A DNA stretch of 64,000 bases from Roseococcus pinisoli (GTDB lineage: Bacteria > Pseudomonadota > Alphaproteobacteria > Acetobacterales > Acetobacteraceae): positions 310,001-374,000 of the forward strand of contig NZ_JAHCDA010000001.1 in the NCBI RefSeq assembly GCF_018413645.1, read 5' to 3'. The notes under the pieces were generated by a model. That model was not told the origin of the DNA. It made no database searches and was given only the letters and a program-made list of their open reading frames with translations. Below are positions 17,586 to 26,638 of this stretch, one piece after another (position 1 is the first letter of the stretch; each line of letters starts with the position of its first letter). Both the position numbers and the translations under genes were made by a program.

Positions 17586-18544
17586 TGGGTGCTCATACCT
17601 GACTGGCGGACGACTTCACGCCACTTGGCGATCTCGGCGCGGAGGAATTCGCCCAGCGCCTCGGGCGGGGCGGGCTCGGCCAGCTCGGCGCCGAGCTCCG
17701 CGAAGCGCGCGCGCAGCCCCGCATGTCCCATGGCCTGCCGGCAAGCGGCGTTGAGCCGCTGCACCGCTGCCGGCGGCGTCGCCGCCGGGAAGAAGACGCC
17801 GCTCCAGGTATAGGCCTCGTAGCCGGGCACGCCGCTCTCGGCGACCGTGGGCAGATCGGGCGCCACCGCGCCGCGCGTCCGCATCGACCAGGCGAGGGCA
17901 CGGCCGTTGCCGGCCCGCACCTGGGCCAGGCCGCTCGCCGCCGCATCGAGGTAGAAGTCGATCCGCCCCGCCGCGAGGTCGGTCATGGCCGGCGCGGAGC
18001 CGCGATAGGGGACATGGACCGCCTGCAGCCCCGCCATCATCAGCAGCAGGGCGGTGCCCAGATGCGGCGCGCTGCCGACGCCCGCCGAGCCGTAGACCGC
18101 CTGGCCATTGCGCGCGCGCAGCCAGTCGAGGAAGCCGCGCATGTCGGCCACCGGCAGGTCCTTGCGGACCAGCACCACCAGCGGAACCTTCGCGATCAGC
18201 GCCACCGGCGCGAAGTCGCGCTCGGTGTCGTAGGGCAGGTTCGGGAAGAGCGAAGGGTTCACCGCATGCGCCACCGTGGTCAGCAGCGCCGTGCTGCCGT
18301 CCGGCGCGGCCTTTGCCACGGCCTCGGTGCCGACCATCACACCGGCGCCGGTGCGGTTCTCGACCACGACGCGCTGCTCCAGCGGCGCCACCATCTGTTC
18401 CGCCAGGATGCGCGCCTGGATGTCGGTGGGCCCTCCGGCAGCATAGGGCACGATCAGCCGCAGGCTCGGCGCGGATTGCGCCCCGGCGAGCGAAGGGGCG
18501 GCGAGCGTCCCCAGGCCAGCCGCCATCATGGTCCGCCGTTTCAT
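17582..18544 (-). CDS. Bug family tripartite tricarboxylate transporter substrate-binding protein
   Basis: A 320-residue periplasmic binding protein. The signal peptide is MKRRTMMAAGLGTLAAPSLA followed by GAQSAPSLRL, with an early twin-Arg; then LIVPYAAGGPTDIQARILAE, VVVENRTGAGVMVGTEAVAKA and PYRGSAPAMTDLAAGRIDFY, all hallmarks of Bug/TctC receptors. These capture carboxylates for TctAB-type permeases. No tctA or tctB is nearby, which is usual for Bug orphans. It is divergent from a LysR gene and followed by a MaoC gene. Confidence 0.93.
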   Translation of the reverse strand: MKRRTMMAAGLGTLAAPSLAGAQSAPSLRLIVPYAAGGPTDIQARILAEQMVAPLEQRVVVENRTGAGVMVGTEAVAKAAPDGSTALLTTVAHAVNPSLFPNLPYDTERDFAPVALIAKVPLVVLVRKDLPVADMRGFLDWLRARNGQAVYGSAGVGSAPHLGTALLLMMAGLQAVHVPYRGSAPAMTDLAAGRIDFYLDAAASGLAQVRAGNGRALAWSMRTRGAVAPDLPTVAESGVPGYEAYTWSGVFFPAATPPAAVQRLNAACRQAMGHAGLRARFAELGAELAEPAPPEALGEFLRAEIAKWREVVRQSGMSTQ

Positions 18545-18653
18545 TCTCGTTCCCTCCTCGGGCAGCGGCCCGCGCCCGGTTCGGCGGCCGCGTCGCCGAG
18601 AGGTTTCTGAGACCCCTTGCCGACGGCTGCAAACCAGTAATAGTCAGCCCATC

Positions 18654-18668
18654 ATGAGGAAAACTCAT
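18654..18668. promoter_or_regulatory. LysR-type operator at the regulator's own start codon
   Basis: ATGAG-GAAAA-CTCAT is a perfect 5-bp inverted repeat fitting the T-N11-A rule of LysR-family operators. It lies between the divergent Bug gene and lysR and includes the lysR ATG, so binding here would repress the regulator itself. The operator role is inferred. Confidence 0.45.
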
Positions 18669-19568
18669 ACGTTCCGCCGCCCTCCCCCGCTCAATCCGCT
18701 GCGGGTCTTCGAGGCGGCGGCGCGTCATCGCAGCTTCACCCGCGCCGCCGAGGAGCTGGGCGTGACCCAGGGCGCGGTCAGCCGCGCCGTCGCGACGCTG
18801 GAGGCCCATTTCGGCTTTCCGCTCTTCGAGCGGACGGGCAGCGGCCTGCGCCCCTGCGAGGGCACCGCCGCCTTCGCACGGCAGGTCGGCACCCAGCTGG
18901 ACCGGCTGTCCGAGGCGGCAGCCGCGCTTTCGGCGCAGCGCGCGGGCGGCCGCGTCCTGCTGCTCCAGGCCTATTCCGGCTTCGCCTCGCGCTGGCTGCT
19001 GCCGCGCCTGCCGGCGTTCCACGCCCTGCACCCGCAGGTCGATCTCCGCCTTGCCTCGGCGCATGACCGGTCCGGCCCCGGCGCCGCCGATTTCGACGCG
19101 CGGATCCGCTACGGTCGCGCGCCCTGGCGCGGCGAGGCCGCCGACCTGCTGTTCCGCGACGAGCTCTGCCCCGTCTGCTCGCCCGCGCTGCTCGATCCGA
19201 AGGGCGCCCCCTACCCGGCCGAGATCCTGCGCGACCTGCCGTTGATCGCCCTGCGCTGGTTCCCGCGCGACTGGCCCGAATGGTGGGCCAGCGCCGGCCT
19301 GGCGGGGGCGCCGCCCCGCCCGCGCAGCGTCTTCGAAGAACTGAGCGTCGCCTATGAGGCGGCCGAGGCCGGGCATGGCATCGCCCTGGGCCAGCGCCGC
19401 CACCTGGCGCGGGACCTCGCGGCAGGCACGCTTTTCGAGCCCGTCCCGGCCGTGCTGCGGCGGGAGGCCGGCTATCACCTCACCTATCGGCCCGCACTCG
19501 CCGCCGACCCGGCCTTCCAGGCCTTCCGCGGCTGGCTGCTCGACCAGGTGCGGCCGGCCCAATCCTGA
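18654..19568 (+). CDS. LysR family transcriptional regulator, GcvA-like
   Basis: A 304-residue regulator starting MRKTHTFRRPPPLNPLRVFE, with the winged HTH AARHRSFTRAAEELGVTQGA followed by VSRAVATLEAHFGFPLFER. The C-terminal effector domain has features of the GcvA/AmpR group (FASRWLLPRLPAFHALHPQV). It diverges from the Bug-MaoC pair, so it likely controls them. The upstream ATG at 18528 would add a non-conserved arginine-rich leader and is rejected. Confidence 0.92.
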   Translation: MRKTHTFRRPPPLNPLRVFEAAARHRSFTRAAEELGVTQGAVSRAVATLEAHFGFPLFERTGSGLRPCEGTAAFARQVGTQLDRLSEAAAALSAQRAGGRVLLLQAYSGFASRWLLPRLPAFHALHPQVDLRLASAHDRSGPGAADFDARIRYGRAPWRGEAADLLFRDELCPVCSPALLDPKGAPYPAEILRDLPLIALRWFPRDWPEWWASAGLAGAPPRPRSVFEELSVAYEAAEAGHGIALGQRRHLARDLAAGTLFEPVPAVLRREAGYHLTYRPALAADPAFQAFRGWLLDQVRPAQS

Positions 19569-19576
19569 TCGCAGGC

Positions 19577-20386
19577 TCAGTCCTGGTCGTCGGGCTCGGC
19601 CGTCTTCTCCGGCCGGCCGTGCCGCATCCGCCCGCGCGAGAGCTCGGCCACCACGCCGTGCAGCGTGCGCAGCTCCTGCTCGGTCACCTCGCCGCGCTGG
19701 AACCAGTGGCGCAGGTTGCGGATCATGCCCGGCCGCTTGGGCGCGTTGCGGAGGAAGCCGCAGGCGTCGAGCTCGTCGACCAGATGCCCCATGAAATTGT
19801 CGAGCGAGCCCTTGGTGGCAACCTCGGTCTTGTGGGTCTGCAGGCGGCGCGGCGGCGTCTCGTCGGCGGCGACCCACCATTCATAGGCCATCACCATCAC
19901 CGCCTGGGCGAGGTTGAGCGAGCTGAATTCCGGGTTGAGCGGATAGCGCACCAGCGTGTCGGCCCGCGCTAGGTCCTCGGCCTCCAGCCCCGCGCGCTCC
20001 GGCCCGAAGAGGATCGCGACGCGCTCGTCGCGGCCGTTGATGGCGCGCAGCTCGGCCGCCGCCGCGCGGGCCGTCAGGACCGGCACCACGACGTGGCGCG
20101 GGCGCGGGCAGGTCCCGATCACGCGGTGGCAATCGGCGACGGCGGCGTCCACCGTGTCGAAGAGCTGCGCCGCGTCCAGGATGCGGTCCGCGCCAGAGGC
20201 CGCGGCCCAGGCGCGTTCCTTCGGCCAGCCGTCGCGCGGCGCAACCAGCCTCAGATGAAAGAGCCCGCCATTGGCCATGGCGCGGGCGGTGGTGCCGATG
20301 TTCTCCGCCAGCTGCGGCCGCACAAGCACCACGATGGGCGTCTCGCCCACCGGCGCCACGAGCGGCGCGGCGCCCTCTTCCCTCAT
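19577..20386 (-). CDS. trmJ: tRNA (cytidine/uridine-2'-O-)-methyltransferase TrmJ-like
   Basis: A 269-residue SPOUT enzyme: IVVLVRPQLAENIGTTARAM (N-terminal motif 1), ERVAILFGPERAGLEAEDLA (motif 2) and YPLNPEFSSLNLAQAVMVMA (motif 3, the trefoil-knot SAM site). TrmJ methylates the 2'-OH at position 32 of tRNAs. The C-terminal region (FMGHLVDELDACGFLRN and LRTLHGVVAEL) matches the TrmJ tail. It is the last gene of a minus-strand run with cysS and gltX, a translation-themed group. Confidence 0.9.
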   Translation of the reverse strand: MREEGAAPLVAPVGETPIVVLVRPQLAENIGTTARAMANGGLFHLRLVAPRDGWPKERAWAAASGADRILDAAQLFDTVDAAVADCHRVIGTCPRPRHVVVPVLTARAAAAELRAINGRDERVAILFGPERAGLEAEDLARADTLVRYPLNPEFSSLNLAQAVMVMAYEWWVAADETPPRRLQTHKTEVATKGSLDNFMGHLVDELDACGFLRNAPKRPGMIRNLRHWFQRGEVTEQELRTLHGVVAELSRGRMRHGRPEKTAEPDDQD

Positions 20387-20390
20387 GGGA

Positions 20391-21812
20391 TCAGGCCCGC
20401 TTCCAGACGGTGCCGGCGGCGCTGTCCTCGATTACGATGCCGTCCGCCAGCAGCGCCGCGCGGATCCGGTCGGCCTCGGCGAAGTCGCGCGCCTTGCGGG
20501 CGGCGGCGCGCGCGGCGATCGCGGCCTCGATGGCGGCCGGGTCCACGCCGCCCTGCAGCCAGGCCTGGGGTTCGCCCTGGGCCACGCCCAGCACGGCGGC
20601 GGCCTCGCGGAAGGCCGCGGCCGCCTGGCCCGGCACCAGCGACCAGGACTTGCCGATCCGGTGCAGCACGGCGGCGGCCGAGCCGCCCACCGTCGCGGCA
20701 TTCTCCAGCGTGCGCAGGTCGCGCAGGCGGGAAAGCGTCAGCGGCGTGTTGAGGTCGTCATGCAGCGGCTCCAGCGCCCAGGCCGCCATCTCCGCGATGA
20801 TGGCCGCTTCCGAGACGGCGGGCGCGCGCCCGAGCATGGCGTAGCTGTCGTCCAGCTCCTGCTTGGCTTCCTCCAGCGCCGCCTGGTTGTAGTCCAACGC
20901 GGAGCGGTAATGCGTGCGCAGCAGCAGCACGCGGAAGGCCTCGCCGACCCAGGGGCCCTGGGCCAGGATGTCGCGCAGCGTGAAGAAATTGCCCACGCTC
21001 TTCGACATCTTCTCGCCGTTCACGAGCAGCATGCCGTTGTGCAGCCAGGTATGAGCCATGAAGGGCGTGCCGAAGGCCGAGCGCGACTGCGCCACCTCGT
21101 TCTCGTGGTGCGGGAAGAGCAGGTCCGCCCCGCCGCCATGGATGTCGAACTGCTCGCCCAGATGCTTCCAGGACATGGCCGAGCACTCGATGTGCCAGCC
21201 CGGCCGGCCGCGGCCCCAGGGGCTGTCCCAGCCCGGAACGCCCTCGGGGCTCGGCTTCCAGAGTACGAAGTCGCCGGGATCTCGCTTGTAGGGCGCCACG
21301 TCGATGCGCGCGCCGGCCAGCAGCTCGTCCTGGTTGCGGCCGGAGAGCTTGCCGTAATCCGGGAAGCTGCCGACGCTGAAGAGCACGTGGCCCTCCGCCG
21401 CATAGGCATGGCCCTTGGCGATGAGCTTCTCGTTCATCGCGATCATCTCGGCGATGTGGCTGGTGGCCGTCGGCTCTACGTCGGGCGGGAGATTGCCCAG
21501 CGCCGTCATATCGGCGTGGAAATCCGCCGTGGTGCGCGAGGTGATGGCCGAGATCGGCTCGCCGGATTCCCGGGCGCGCGCGTTGATCTTGTCGTCCACG
21601 TCCGTGATGTTCCGGGCGTAGGTCAGGCGCGGATAGACGCGCCGCAGCAGCCGCGCCAGCACGTCGAAGACCACGACGGGGCGGGCGTTGCCCAGATGCG
21701 CCAGGTCATAGACCGTGGGGCCGCAGACGTAGAGCTTCACATGCTCCGGATCGAGCGGGCGGAATTCTTCCTCGCGCCGCGTCAGGCTGTTGTGGAAGCG
21801 AAGCTGAGTCAT
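20391..21812 (-). CDS. cysS: Cysteinyl-tRNA synthetase
   Basis: A 473-residue class I synthetase. YVCGPTVYDLAHLGNARPVV holds the HIGH-like motif (H-L-G-N) and a zinc-ligand Cys; WHIECSAMSWKHLGEQFDIH carries the next zinc ligand; KMSKSVGNFFTLRDIL is the KMSKS loop. It charges tRNA-Cys. It lies 4 nt upstream of trmJ. Confidence 0.97.
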   Translation of the reverse strand: MTQLRFHNSLTRREEEFRPLDPEHVKLYVCGPTVYDLAHLGNARPVVVFDVLARLLRRVYPRLTYARNITDVDDKINARARESGEPISAITSRTTADFHADMTALGNLPPDVEPTATSHIAEMIAMNEKLIAKGHAYAAEGHVLFSVGSFPDYGKLSGRNQDELLAGARIDVAPYKRDPGDFVLWKPSPEGVPGWDSPWGRGRPGWHIECSAMSWKHLGEQFDIHGGGADLLFPHHENEVAQSRSAFGTPFMAHTWLHNGMLLVNGEKMSKSVGNFFTLRDILAQGPWVGEAFRVLLLRTHYRSALDYNQAALEEAKQELDDSYAMLGRAPAVSEAAIIAEMAAWALEPLHDDLNTPLTLSRLRDLRTLENAATVGGSAAAVLHRIGKSWSLVPGQAAAAFREAAAVLGVAQGEPQAWLQGGVDPAAIEAAIAARAAARKARDFAEADRIRAALLADGIVIEDSAAGTVWKRA

Positions 21813-21937
21813 TCGGGATGGTCCATCCGGCGAAGAGAAAACAGGCGCGAGCCCCGCGCCGCGCGCGGGTCGTCAGCCGATGTGACAGAAGGGAGCCGTG
21901 ACCATGTCTGTCCTATGCGCCACGACATGGCCGGTGT

Positions 21938-23266
21938 TCAAGCCGGAAAATCGGCCCGCAGGCGCTCCACGGCCCTCGCCCGCCCGATCAGGGGCAGGAG
22001 CGTCTTGAGGTCGGGGCCATGGTCCTCGCCGGTCAGCGCAAGGCGAAGCGGCATGAAGAGCGCCTTGCCCTTGCGGCCGGTGGCGGCCTTCACGGCGTCG
22101 GTCCAGGCGGTCCAAGTGGCGCCGTCGAAGGGCTCCTGCGGCAGCAGCTCGCGCGCCTGGGCGAGGAAGCCGGCCTCTTCGGGCTGATCGATCGGCGCGA
22201 TATGGCCGCGCACCACGTCCCACCAATGCTTCGCCTCGGGCATGAGGTCGAGGTTCTCGCGGATCGCCTCCCAGAAGGTGGCATCGGCGCCCGGCGGCAG
22301 CTGCGCCCGCGCCTCCTCGAAGGACATGGCGTGCAGCAGCTTGCGGTTCAGCGCCAGCATCTGCCGCGGATCGAAGCGCGGCGAGGAATGCGAGACGGCG
22401 CCGAGGTCGAAGCCTTCCAGCAGCTCCTTCGGCCGCGCCGGGAAGGGATCGTGCGAGGTGCCGAGCGCGCCGAGATAGCCGGTGATGGCCGCCGCCTCCA
22501 CGCCGTCCCGCCGCAGCTGGCGGAGCGAGAGCGAGCCGATGCGCTTGGAGAGCGGGCCGCCATCGGCATCGGTCAGCAGCGGCAGATGGGCGAATTCCAG
22601 CCCCTTGCCGCCGAGCGCGCGCCAGATGTCGAGCTGCACGCCCGTATTGGTCACGTGGTCCTCGCCGCGCACCACATGGGTCACGCGCGTCTCGAGGTCA
22701 TCCACCACGGAGGTGAAGGTGTAGAGCGGCGAGCCGTCGGCGCGGATCAGCACGGGGTCGCTGATGGCCGAGAGCTTCACGCCCCGGCGCCCGAGCACCC
22801 CGTCCTGCCACTCGATCGTCGTCATGGAGAGCTTGAAGCGCCAGTGCGGGCGCTTGCCGTTCTCCATGGCGCGGGCCAGCTGCTCGGCCGTCATCTTCAG
22901 GGCGCCGCGGTCGTAGATCGGCGGGCGGCCCTGCTTCAGGCGAAGCTCGCGCTTGTAGTTCAGCTCCTCCTCGGTCTCGAGGCAGGGGTAGAGGTGGCCG
23001 CTCTTCTTGAGGCGCTCGGCGGCGGCGGCGTAGAGGGGCAGCCGGTCGGACTGGCGGAACATGCTGTCCCAGTCGAGGCCAAGCCAGCGTAGGTCCTCCT
23101 CGATTGCATCGGCGAATTCCGCCTTGCTGCGGCCGGTATCGGTGTCGTCCAGCCGCAGCACCAGCTCGGCGCCGAGCTTGCGCGCGACCAGCCAGTTGGC
23201 GAGCGCGATGCGGGCATTGCCGACGTGCAGGTGGCCCGTGGGCGAAGGGGCGAAGCGGAGCTTCAT
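21938..23266 (-). CDS. gltX: Glutamyl-tRNA synthetase
   Basis: A 442-residue class I synthetase starting MKLRFAPSPTGHLHVGNARI, whose HVGN is the HIGH motif. Further signatures are VLRLDDTDTGRSKAEFADAI, THVVRGEDHVTNTGVQLDIW and the KMSKS equivalent GGPLSKRIGS. It attaches Glu to tRNA-Glu; many alphaproteobacteria carry two GltX paralogues, and which one this is cannot be decided here. The start overlaps the stop of the preceding orphan gene by 4 nt. Confidence 0.95.
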   Translation of the reverse strand: MKLRFAPSPTGHLHVGNARIALANWLVARKLGAELVLRLDDTDTGRSKAEFADAIEEDLRWLGLDWDSMFRQSDRLPLYAAAAERLKKSGHLYPCLETEEELNYKRELRLKQGRPPIYDRGALKMTAEQLARAMENGKRPHWRFKLSMTTIEWQDGVLGRRGVKLSAISDPVLIRADGSPLYTFTSVVDDLETRVTHVVRGEDHVTNTGVQLDIWRALGGKGLEFAHLPLLTDADGGPLSKRIGSLSLRQLRRDGVEAAAITGYLGALGTSHDPFPARPKELLEGFDLGAVSHSSPRFDPRQMLALNRKLLHAMSFEEARAQLPPGADATFWEAIRENLDLMPEAKHWWDVVRGHIAPIDQPEEAGFLAQARELLPQEPFDGATWTAWTDAVKAATGRKGKALFMPLRLALTGEDHGPDLKTLLPLIGRARAVERLRADFPA

Positions 23267-23679
23267 GCCTCGTCTCCCTCTTCCGGCTCGTCCTGCCCGT
23301 CTTCCTCATCGGCCAGCTTGCGCGGGTCGATGATCCGCCAGTTGCGGTCCTCGCGGTCGCGCGGCGGCTGGGCCGCGAACTCCGCGAGCTCGCTGCCGCT
23401 GGACCAGGCGCCCTCGATGGTCTTGCCCTCGGGCCCGCCGACCACGGCATCCTCGCCGAAGGCGAACCAGGCCTCGCGCGCGGCCTCGGCATCGCCGCCG
23501 CGCGGGCGGCACACCTCCATGGAATCGCGCACGTAGCGGCGCGCGAAGGCATTGGCATGGGCCAGGGAGGAGAAGCCGCGCACGGTCTCCAGCGGCTCCG
23601 AGCCATTGGCGCCGGAGAGGTCCATGATCCGGACCTCGAGGCCCTCGGCCCCGCCCAGGATGTCGTCCGTGATGCTCAA
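23263..23679 (-). CDS. Hypothetical protein between nadE and gltX
   Basis: A soluble, acidic protein of 138 residues if it starts at TTG 23679, which overlaps the nadE stop (TTGA), or 120 residues from ATG 23625. Recognisable features are only a Gly/Glu start (ILGGAEGLEVRIMDLSG), the stretch AHANAFARRYVRDSMEVCRP and a strongly acidic tail (EEDGQDEPEEGDEA). No family is recognised. Overlaps of 4 nt with both neighbours argue that it is a real operon member. The TTG start is preferred for that coupling but is not proven. Confidence 0.7.
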   Translation of the reverse strand: MSITDDILGGAEGLEVRIMDLSGANGSEPLETVRGFSSLAHANAFARRYVRDSMEVCRPRGGDAEAAREAWFAFGEDAVVGGPEGKTIEGAWSSGSELAEFAAQPPRDREDRNWRIIDPRKLADEEDGQDEPEEGDEA

Positions 23680-25340
23680 TTGATCAGTCCGGTGAAGCCG
23701 TTGGTGATGGGGTAGCGCCGGTCGCGGCCGAAGGCGCGGCGGCCGATCTTCACGCCCGGGGGCGCCTGGCGGCGCTTGTACTCGGCGCGGTCCAGCATGC
23801 GCCAGACGCGCAGGATCAGCGCGCGGTCGAAGCCCTGCGCGACCAGCTCGTCCACGCTGCGCTCCTCCTCGACGAGGCCGTTCAGGATGGCGTCCAGCAC
23901 CTCGTAGGGCGGCAGCGTGTCCTGGTCCTTCTGGTCGGGCTTGAGCTCGGCGCTGGGCGGCTTGGTGATGACGCGCTCCGGCATGACCGCGCCCTGGGGC
24001 CCGAGGGCGCCCGCGGGGAAATTCTCGTTGCGCCAGCGGCAGACGGCGAAGACGTCCGTCTTGTAGACGTCCTTCAATACCGAGTAGCCGCCGCACATGT
24101 CGCCGTAGATGGTGGCGTAGCCGGTGCTCATCTCGCTCTTGTTGCCGGTGGTCAGCAGCATGTTCCCGAACTTGTTCGAGAGCGCCATGAGCGTGACGCC
24201 GCGGATGCGGGACTGGATGTTCTCTTCCGTGATGTCCGGCGCGCGGTTCGCGAAGGACGGCGCCAGCATCGTGTGGAAGGCGTCCATCGCCGGGCCGATG
24301 GGGATGGTGTCGTATTGGATGCCCAGCAGGCGCGCGCATTCGGCCGCGTCCTCCAGGCTTTCCTGGCTGGTATAGGGCGAGGGCAGCATGACAGCGCGCA
24401 CACGGTCGGGCCCGAGCGCATCGGCCGCGACGGCAGCCGAGATGGCGGAATCGATGCCGCCCGACAGGCCCAGCACCACGCCCGGGAAGCCGTTCTTGTT
24501 CACGTAGTCGCGCAGGCCCAGCACCATGGCGGCGTAGATCTGCGCGGGCCGCTCCATCGCCGGCGCGATGGCCTGCGGCGCGCAGCGCCAGCCGTCATTC
24601 TCGCGCGACCAGTCGGTGAAGGTCAGCGTCTCCTGGAAGGCCGGCATGCGGAGCGCCAGACTGCGGTCGGCATTGAGCACGAAGCTCGCGCCGTCGAAGA
24701 CCAGCTCGTCCTGGCCGCAATTCTGGTTGAGGAAGACGAAGGGCAGCCCCGTCTCCACCACCCGGGCGACCGCGAGGTCGACGCGCGACTGCGCCTTGCC
24801 CACCTCGAAGGGGGAGCCGTTGATGGAGAGCAGCAGCTCCGCCCCGCTCTCGCCCAGCGTCTCGGAGACGGCGGGGAACCACCAATCCTCGCAGATCATC
24901 AGGCCGAGGCGCAGGCCACGGAAGACCACGGGGCCCGGCGCCGGGCCGGGATCGAAGACGCGCTTGTCGTCGAAGACGCCGTAATTGGGCAGCTCGTGCT
25001 TGGCGCGGCGGGCGACGATCTTGCCCCCATCCAGCAGGAAGGCCGCGTTGTAGAGCTTCCCGTCCTCGCACCAGGGGCCGCCCACGATCAGCCCCGGGCC
25101 GCCATCGGCCGTCTCGGCGGCGAGAGCGGCGATCTCCGCCTCGGCCATGGCGCGGAAGGCGGGCTTCAGCACCAGGTCCTCGGGCGGATAGCCCGCGATG
25201 CTGAATTCCGGCGTCACGAGCAGGTCGGCGCCGCCCGCGGCGGCCTCGGCCCGAAGCGCGCGGATCTTCGCGGCGTTCGCATGCAGTTGGCCCTCGTGAG
25301 GGTTCATCTGCGCCAGGGCGATGCGGATGCGGTCGGTCAT
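23676..25340 (-). CDS. nadE: Glutamine-dependent NAD+ synthetase
   Basis: A 554-residue two-domain enzyme. The N-terminal nitrilase-like glutaminase has MTDRIRIALAQMNPHEGQL, the Glu in PEFSIAGYPPEDL, the Lys in KHELPNYGVFDDKR and the Cys in LMICEDWWFPAV. The C-terminal synthase domain has LGLSGGIDSAISAAVAADAL (SGGxDS P-loop) and NKSEMSTGYATIYGD. It amidates nicotinic acid adenine dinucleotide to NAD+. The start is ATG 25340. Nicotinate phosphoribosyltransferase lies upstream, so two steps of NAD salvage sit together. Confidence 0.96.
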   Translation of the reverse strand: MTDRIRIALAQMNPHEGQLHANAAKIRALRAEAAAGGADLLVTPEFSIAGYPPEDLVLKPAFRAMAEAEIAALAAETADGGPGLIVGGPWCEDGKLYNAAFLLDGGKIVARRAKHELPNYGVFDDKRVFDPGPAPGPVVFRGLRLGLMICEDWWFPAVSETLGESGAELLLSINGSPFEVGKAQSRVDLAVARVVETGLPFVFLNQNCGQDELVFDGASFVLNADRSLALRMPAFQETLTFTDWSRENDGWRCAPQAIAPAMERPAQIYAAMVLGLRDYVNKNGFPGVVLGLSGGIDSAISAAVAADALGPDRVRAVMLPSPYTSQESLEDAAECARLLGIQYDTIPIGPAMDAFHTMLAPSFANRAPDITEENIQSRIRGVTLMALSNKFGNMLLTTGNKSEMSTGYATIYGDMCGGYSVLKDVYKTDVFAVCRWRNENFPAGALGPQGAVMPERVITKPPSAELKPDQKDQDTLPPYEVLDAILNGLVEEERSVDELVAQGFDRALILRVWRMLDRAEYKRRQAPPGVKIGRRAFGRDRRYPITNGFTGLIN

Positions 25341-25378
25341 TCCCCCGAAGTAAGCGGGCGGGGGGGCAGGGTCAACGA

Positions 25379-25413
25379 GGCCGCGCCTCCCGATGCGATG
25401 GGGAGGCGCGGCC
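25379..25413 (-). terminator. Hairpin after the nicotinate phosphoribosyltransferase gene
   Basis: A 13-bp perfect inverted repeat GGCCGCGCCTCCC (25379-25391 and 25401-25413) around a 9-nt loop, starting 8 nt past the stop codon. There is no U-run, so intrinsic termination is uncertain. Confidence 0.5.
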
Positions 25414-25420
25414 GCATGGC

Positions 25421-26638
25421 TCAGGAATGGCCGTTGCGGCGCCGGCTGTCCCGCCGCAGCAGGAATTCGCGGCCCACCTTCACCCGCGGCGTGCCGTCGT
25501 AATCGACGATATCCGCCGTGGCGTAGGTCTCGCTCCAGCTGTCCGGAATGAAGCTGCCGGTGCCCACCACGTCGACCGGGGCATGCGCCTCGTTCATCAC
25601 GCGGCACTTGCTCACCGAGAAGCCGGAGGAGGCGACGATGCGGACCTTGTCGTAGCCGGCCGCGTCCAGCGCATCGCGCATATGCCAGATGGCGGCGGCC
25701 GAAACGCCGGTGCCGACCAGGTGGCGCAGCTCGGCATCGCTGCGGTAGCGGCGGATCGCCGCCGGCGCGTGACGCTCCAGCACCGCATAGCTCTCGGCAG
25801 GGTCGAGCCCCTCGAGGAAGCGGCCACCATGGGTGTCGAGGCGAACGGAGAGGCGGCCGGCGGCCGCGTGCTCGGGGAAGCGGGCGGCCACCGCCAGGGC
25901 GTCCGTGACCTCCAGGCCGAAATAATCGACCAGGACGGTCAGCGGCTCGTCCGGGAAGGTCTCGTGGAACATCTCGGCGGCCCGCAGGGTGGAGCCGGCA
26001 TAGCCGATCAGGGCATGCGGCATGGTCCCGCGCCCGGCGGGGGCGCCGAACCAATGCGCCGTGGCGTCCGTGGCATTGCCGACGAAGCCCTTGGCGCCCT
26101 CCCGCTGCGCGGCCGCGCCGCCGACGGAGGCGGCATAGGCCATCATGTCCTGCATCTCGAAGCCCGCGCAGTGGCGGGCATCCATGGCGAGGAAGGCGGC
26201 CTCGGGAAGCTCCAGGCACATCTGATAGGCGTTGTGCGCCGCCACGCAGGGCGAGCCCAGCTTCTGCAGATAAATCGTCTCGAGGTCGGATAGGGCGGCG
26301 AAGGAGCCGGTGAGGTAGATCAGCGGGTCACCCGCGCCGACCCAGGTGCCCTCGGGGTACTTCACGTCGATCTCGAAGGGGGTGCCCCGCGCCTTCGACA
26401 CCGTCTCCAGCCAGTCGACCGCGATGCGCGGCGCCGAAATCACGGGCCGGCGCAGGAAGACGGCATAGGTGACGCGGCTGTCGCCGAATTTCTCGACGAT
26501 CCCCCGCGTGCGATTGAAATAGCTGTCGGTGCGCGCCGTGATGTCGCGCTCCAGTTGGGGTGGCGCGCTTTCCTCCGCGCCACCTTCGCTTGCTGGCCGG
26601 CCCGAGGTGTCTCGTGGCCGGCCCGACGCCGCGCTCAT
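25421..26638 (-). CDS. Nicotinate phosphoribosyltransferase
   Basis: A 405-residue enzyme of the nicotinate/quinolinate phosphoribosyltransferase fold. Segments include [89 protein letters not shown] and the phosphate-binding end [12 protein letters not shown]. It makes nicotinate mononucleotide from nicotinate and PRPP. The adjacent nadE supports an NAD salvage role. The first 30 residues are low complexity and the true start may be internal. Its start overlaps the aroG-type gene's stop by 4 nt. Confidence 0.85.
   Translation of the reverse strand: MSAASGRPRDTSGRPASEGGAEESAPPQLERDITARTDSYFNRTRGIVEKFGDSRVTYAVFLRRPVISAPRIAVDWLETVSKARGTPFEIDVKYPEGTWVGAGDPLIYLTGSFAALSDLETIYLQKLGSPCVAAHNAYQMCLELPEAAFLAMDARHCAGFEMQDMMAYAASVGGAAAQREGAKGFVGNATDATAHWFGAPAGRGTMPHALIGYAGSTLRAAEMFHETFPDEPLTVLVDYFGLEVTDALAVAARFPEHAAAGRLSVRLDTHGGRFLEGLDPAESYAVLERHAPAAIRRYRSDAELRHLVGTGVSAAAIWHMRDALDAAGYDKVRIVASSGFSVSKCRVMNEAHAPVDVVGTGSFIPDSWSETYATADIVDYDGTPRVKVGREFLLRRDSRRRNGHS

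Noticed and set aside
23680-24339. Upstream extension of the nadE-gltX orphan frame into nadE
   Set aside because: The part inside nadE is out-of-frame shadow (RHHPHRPGDGRLPHD-like sequence); the gene is taken to start at the nadE stop.
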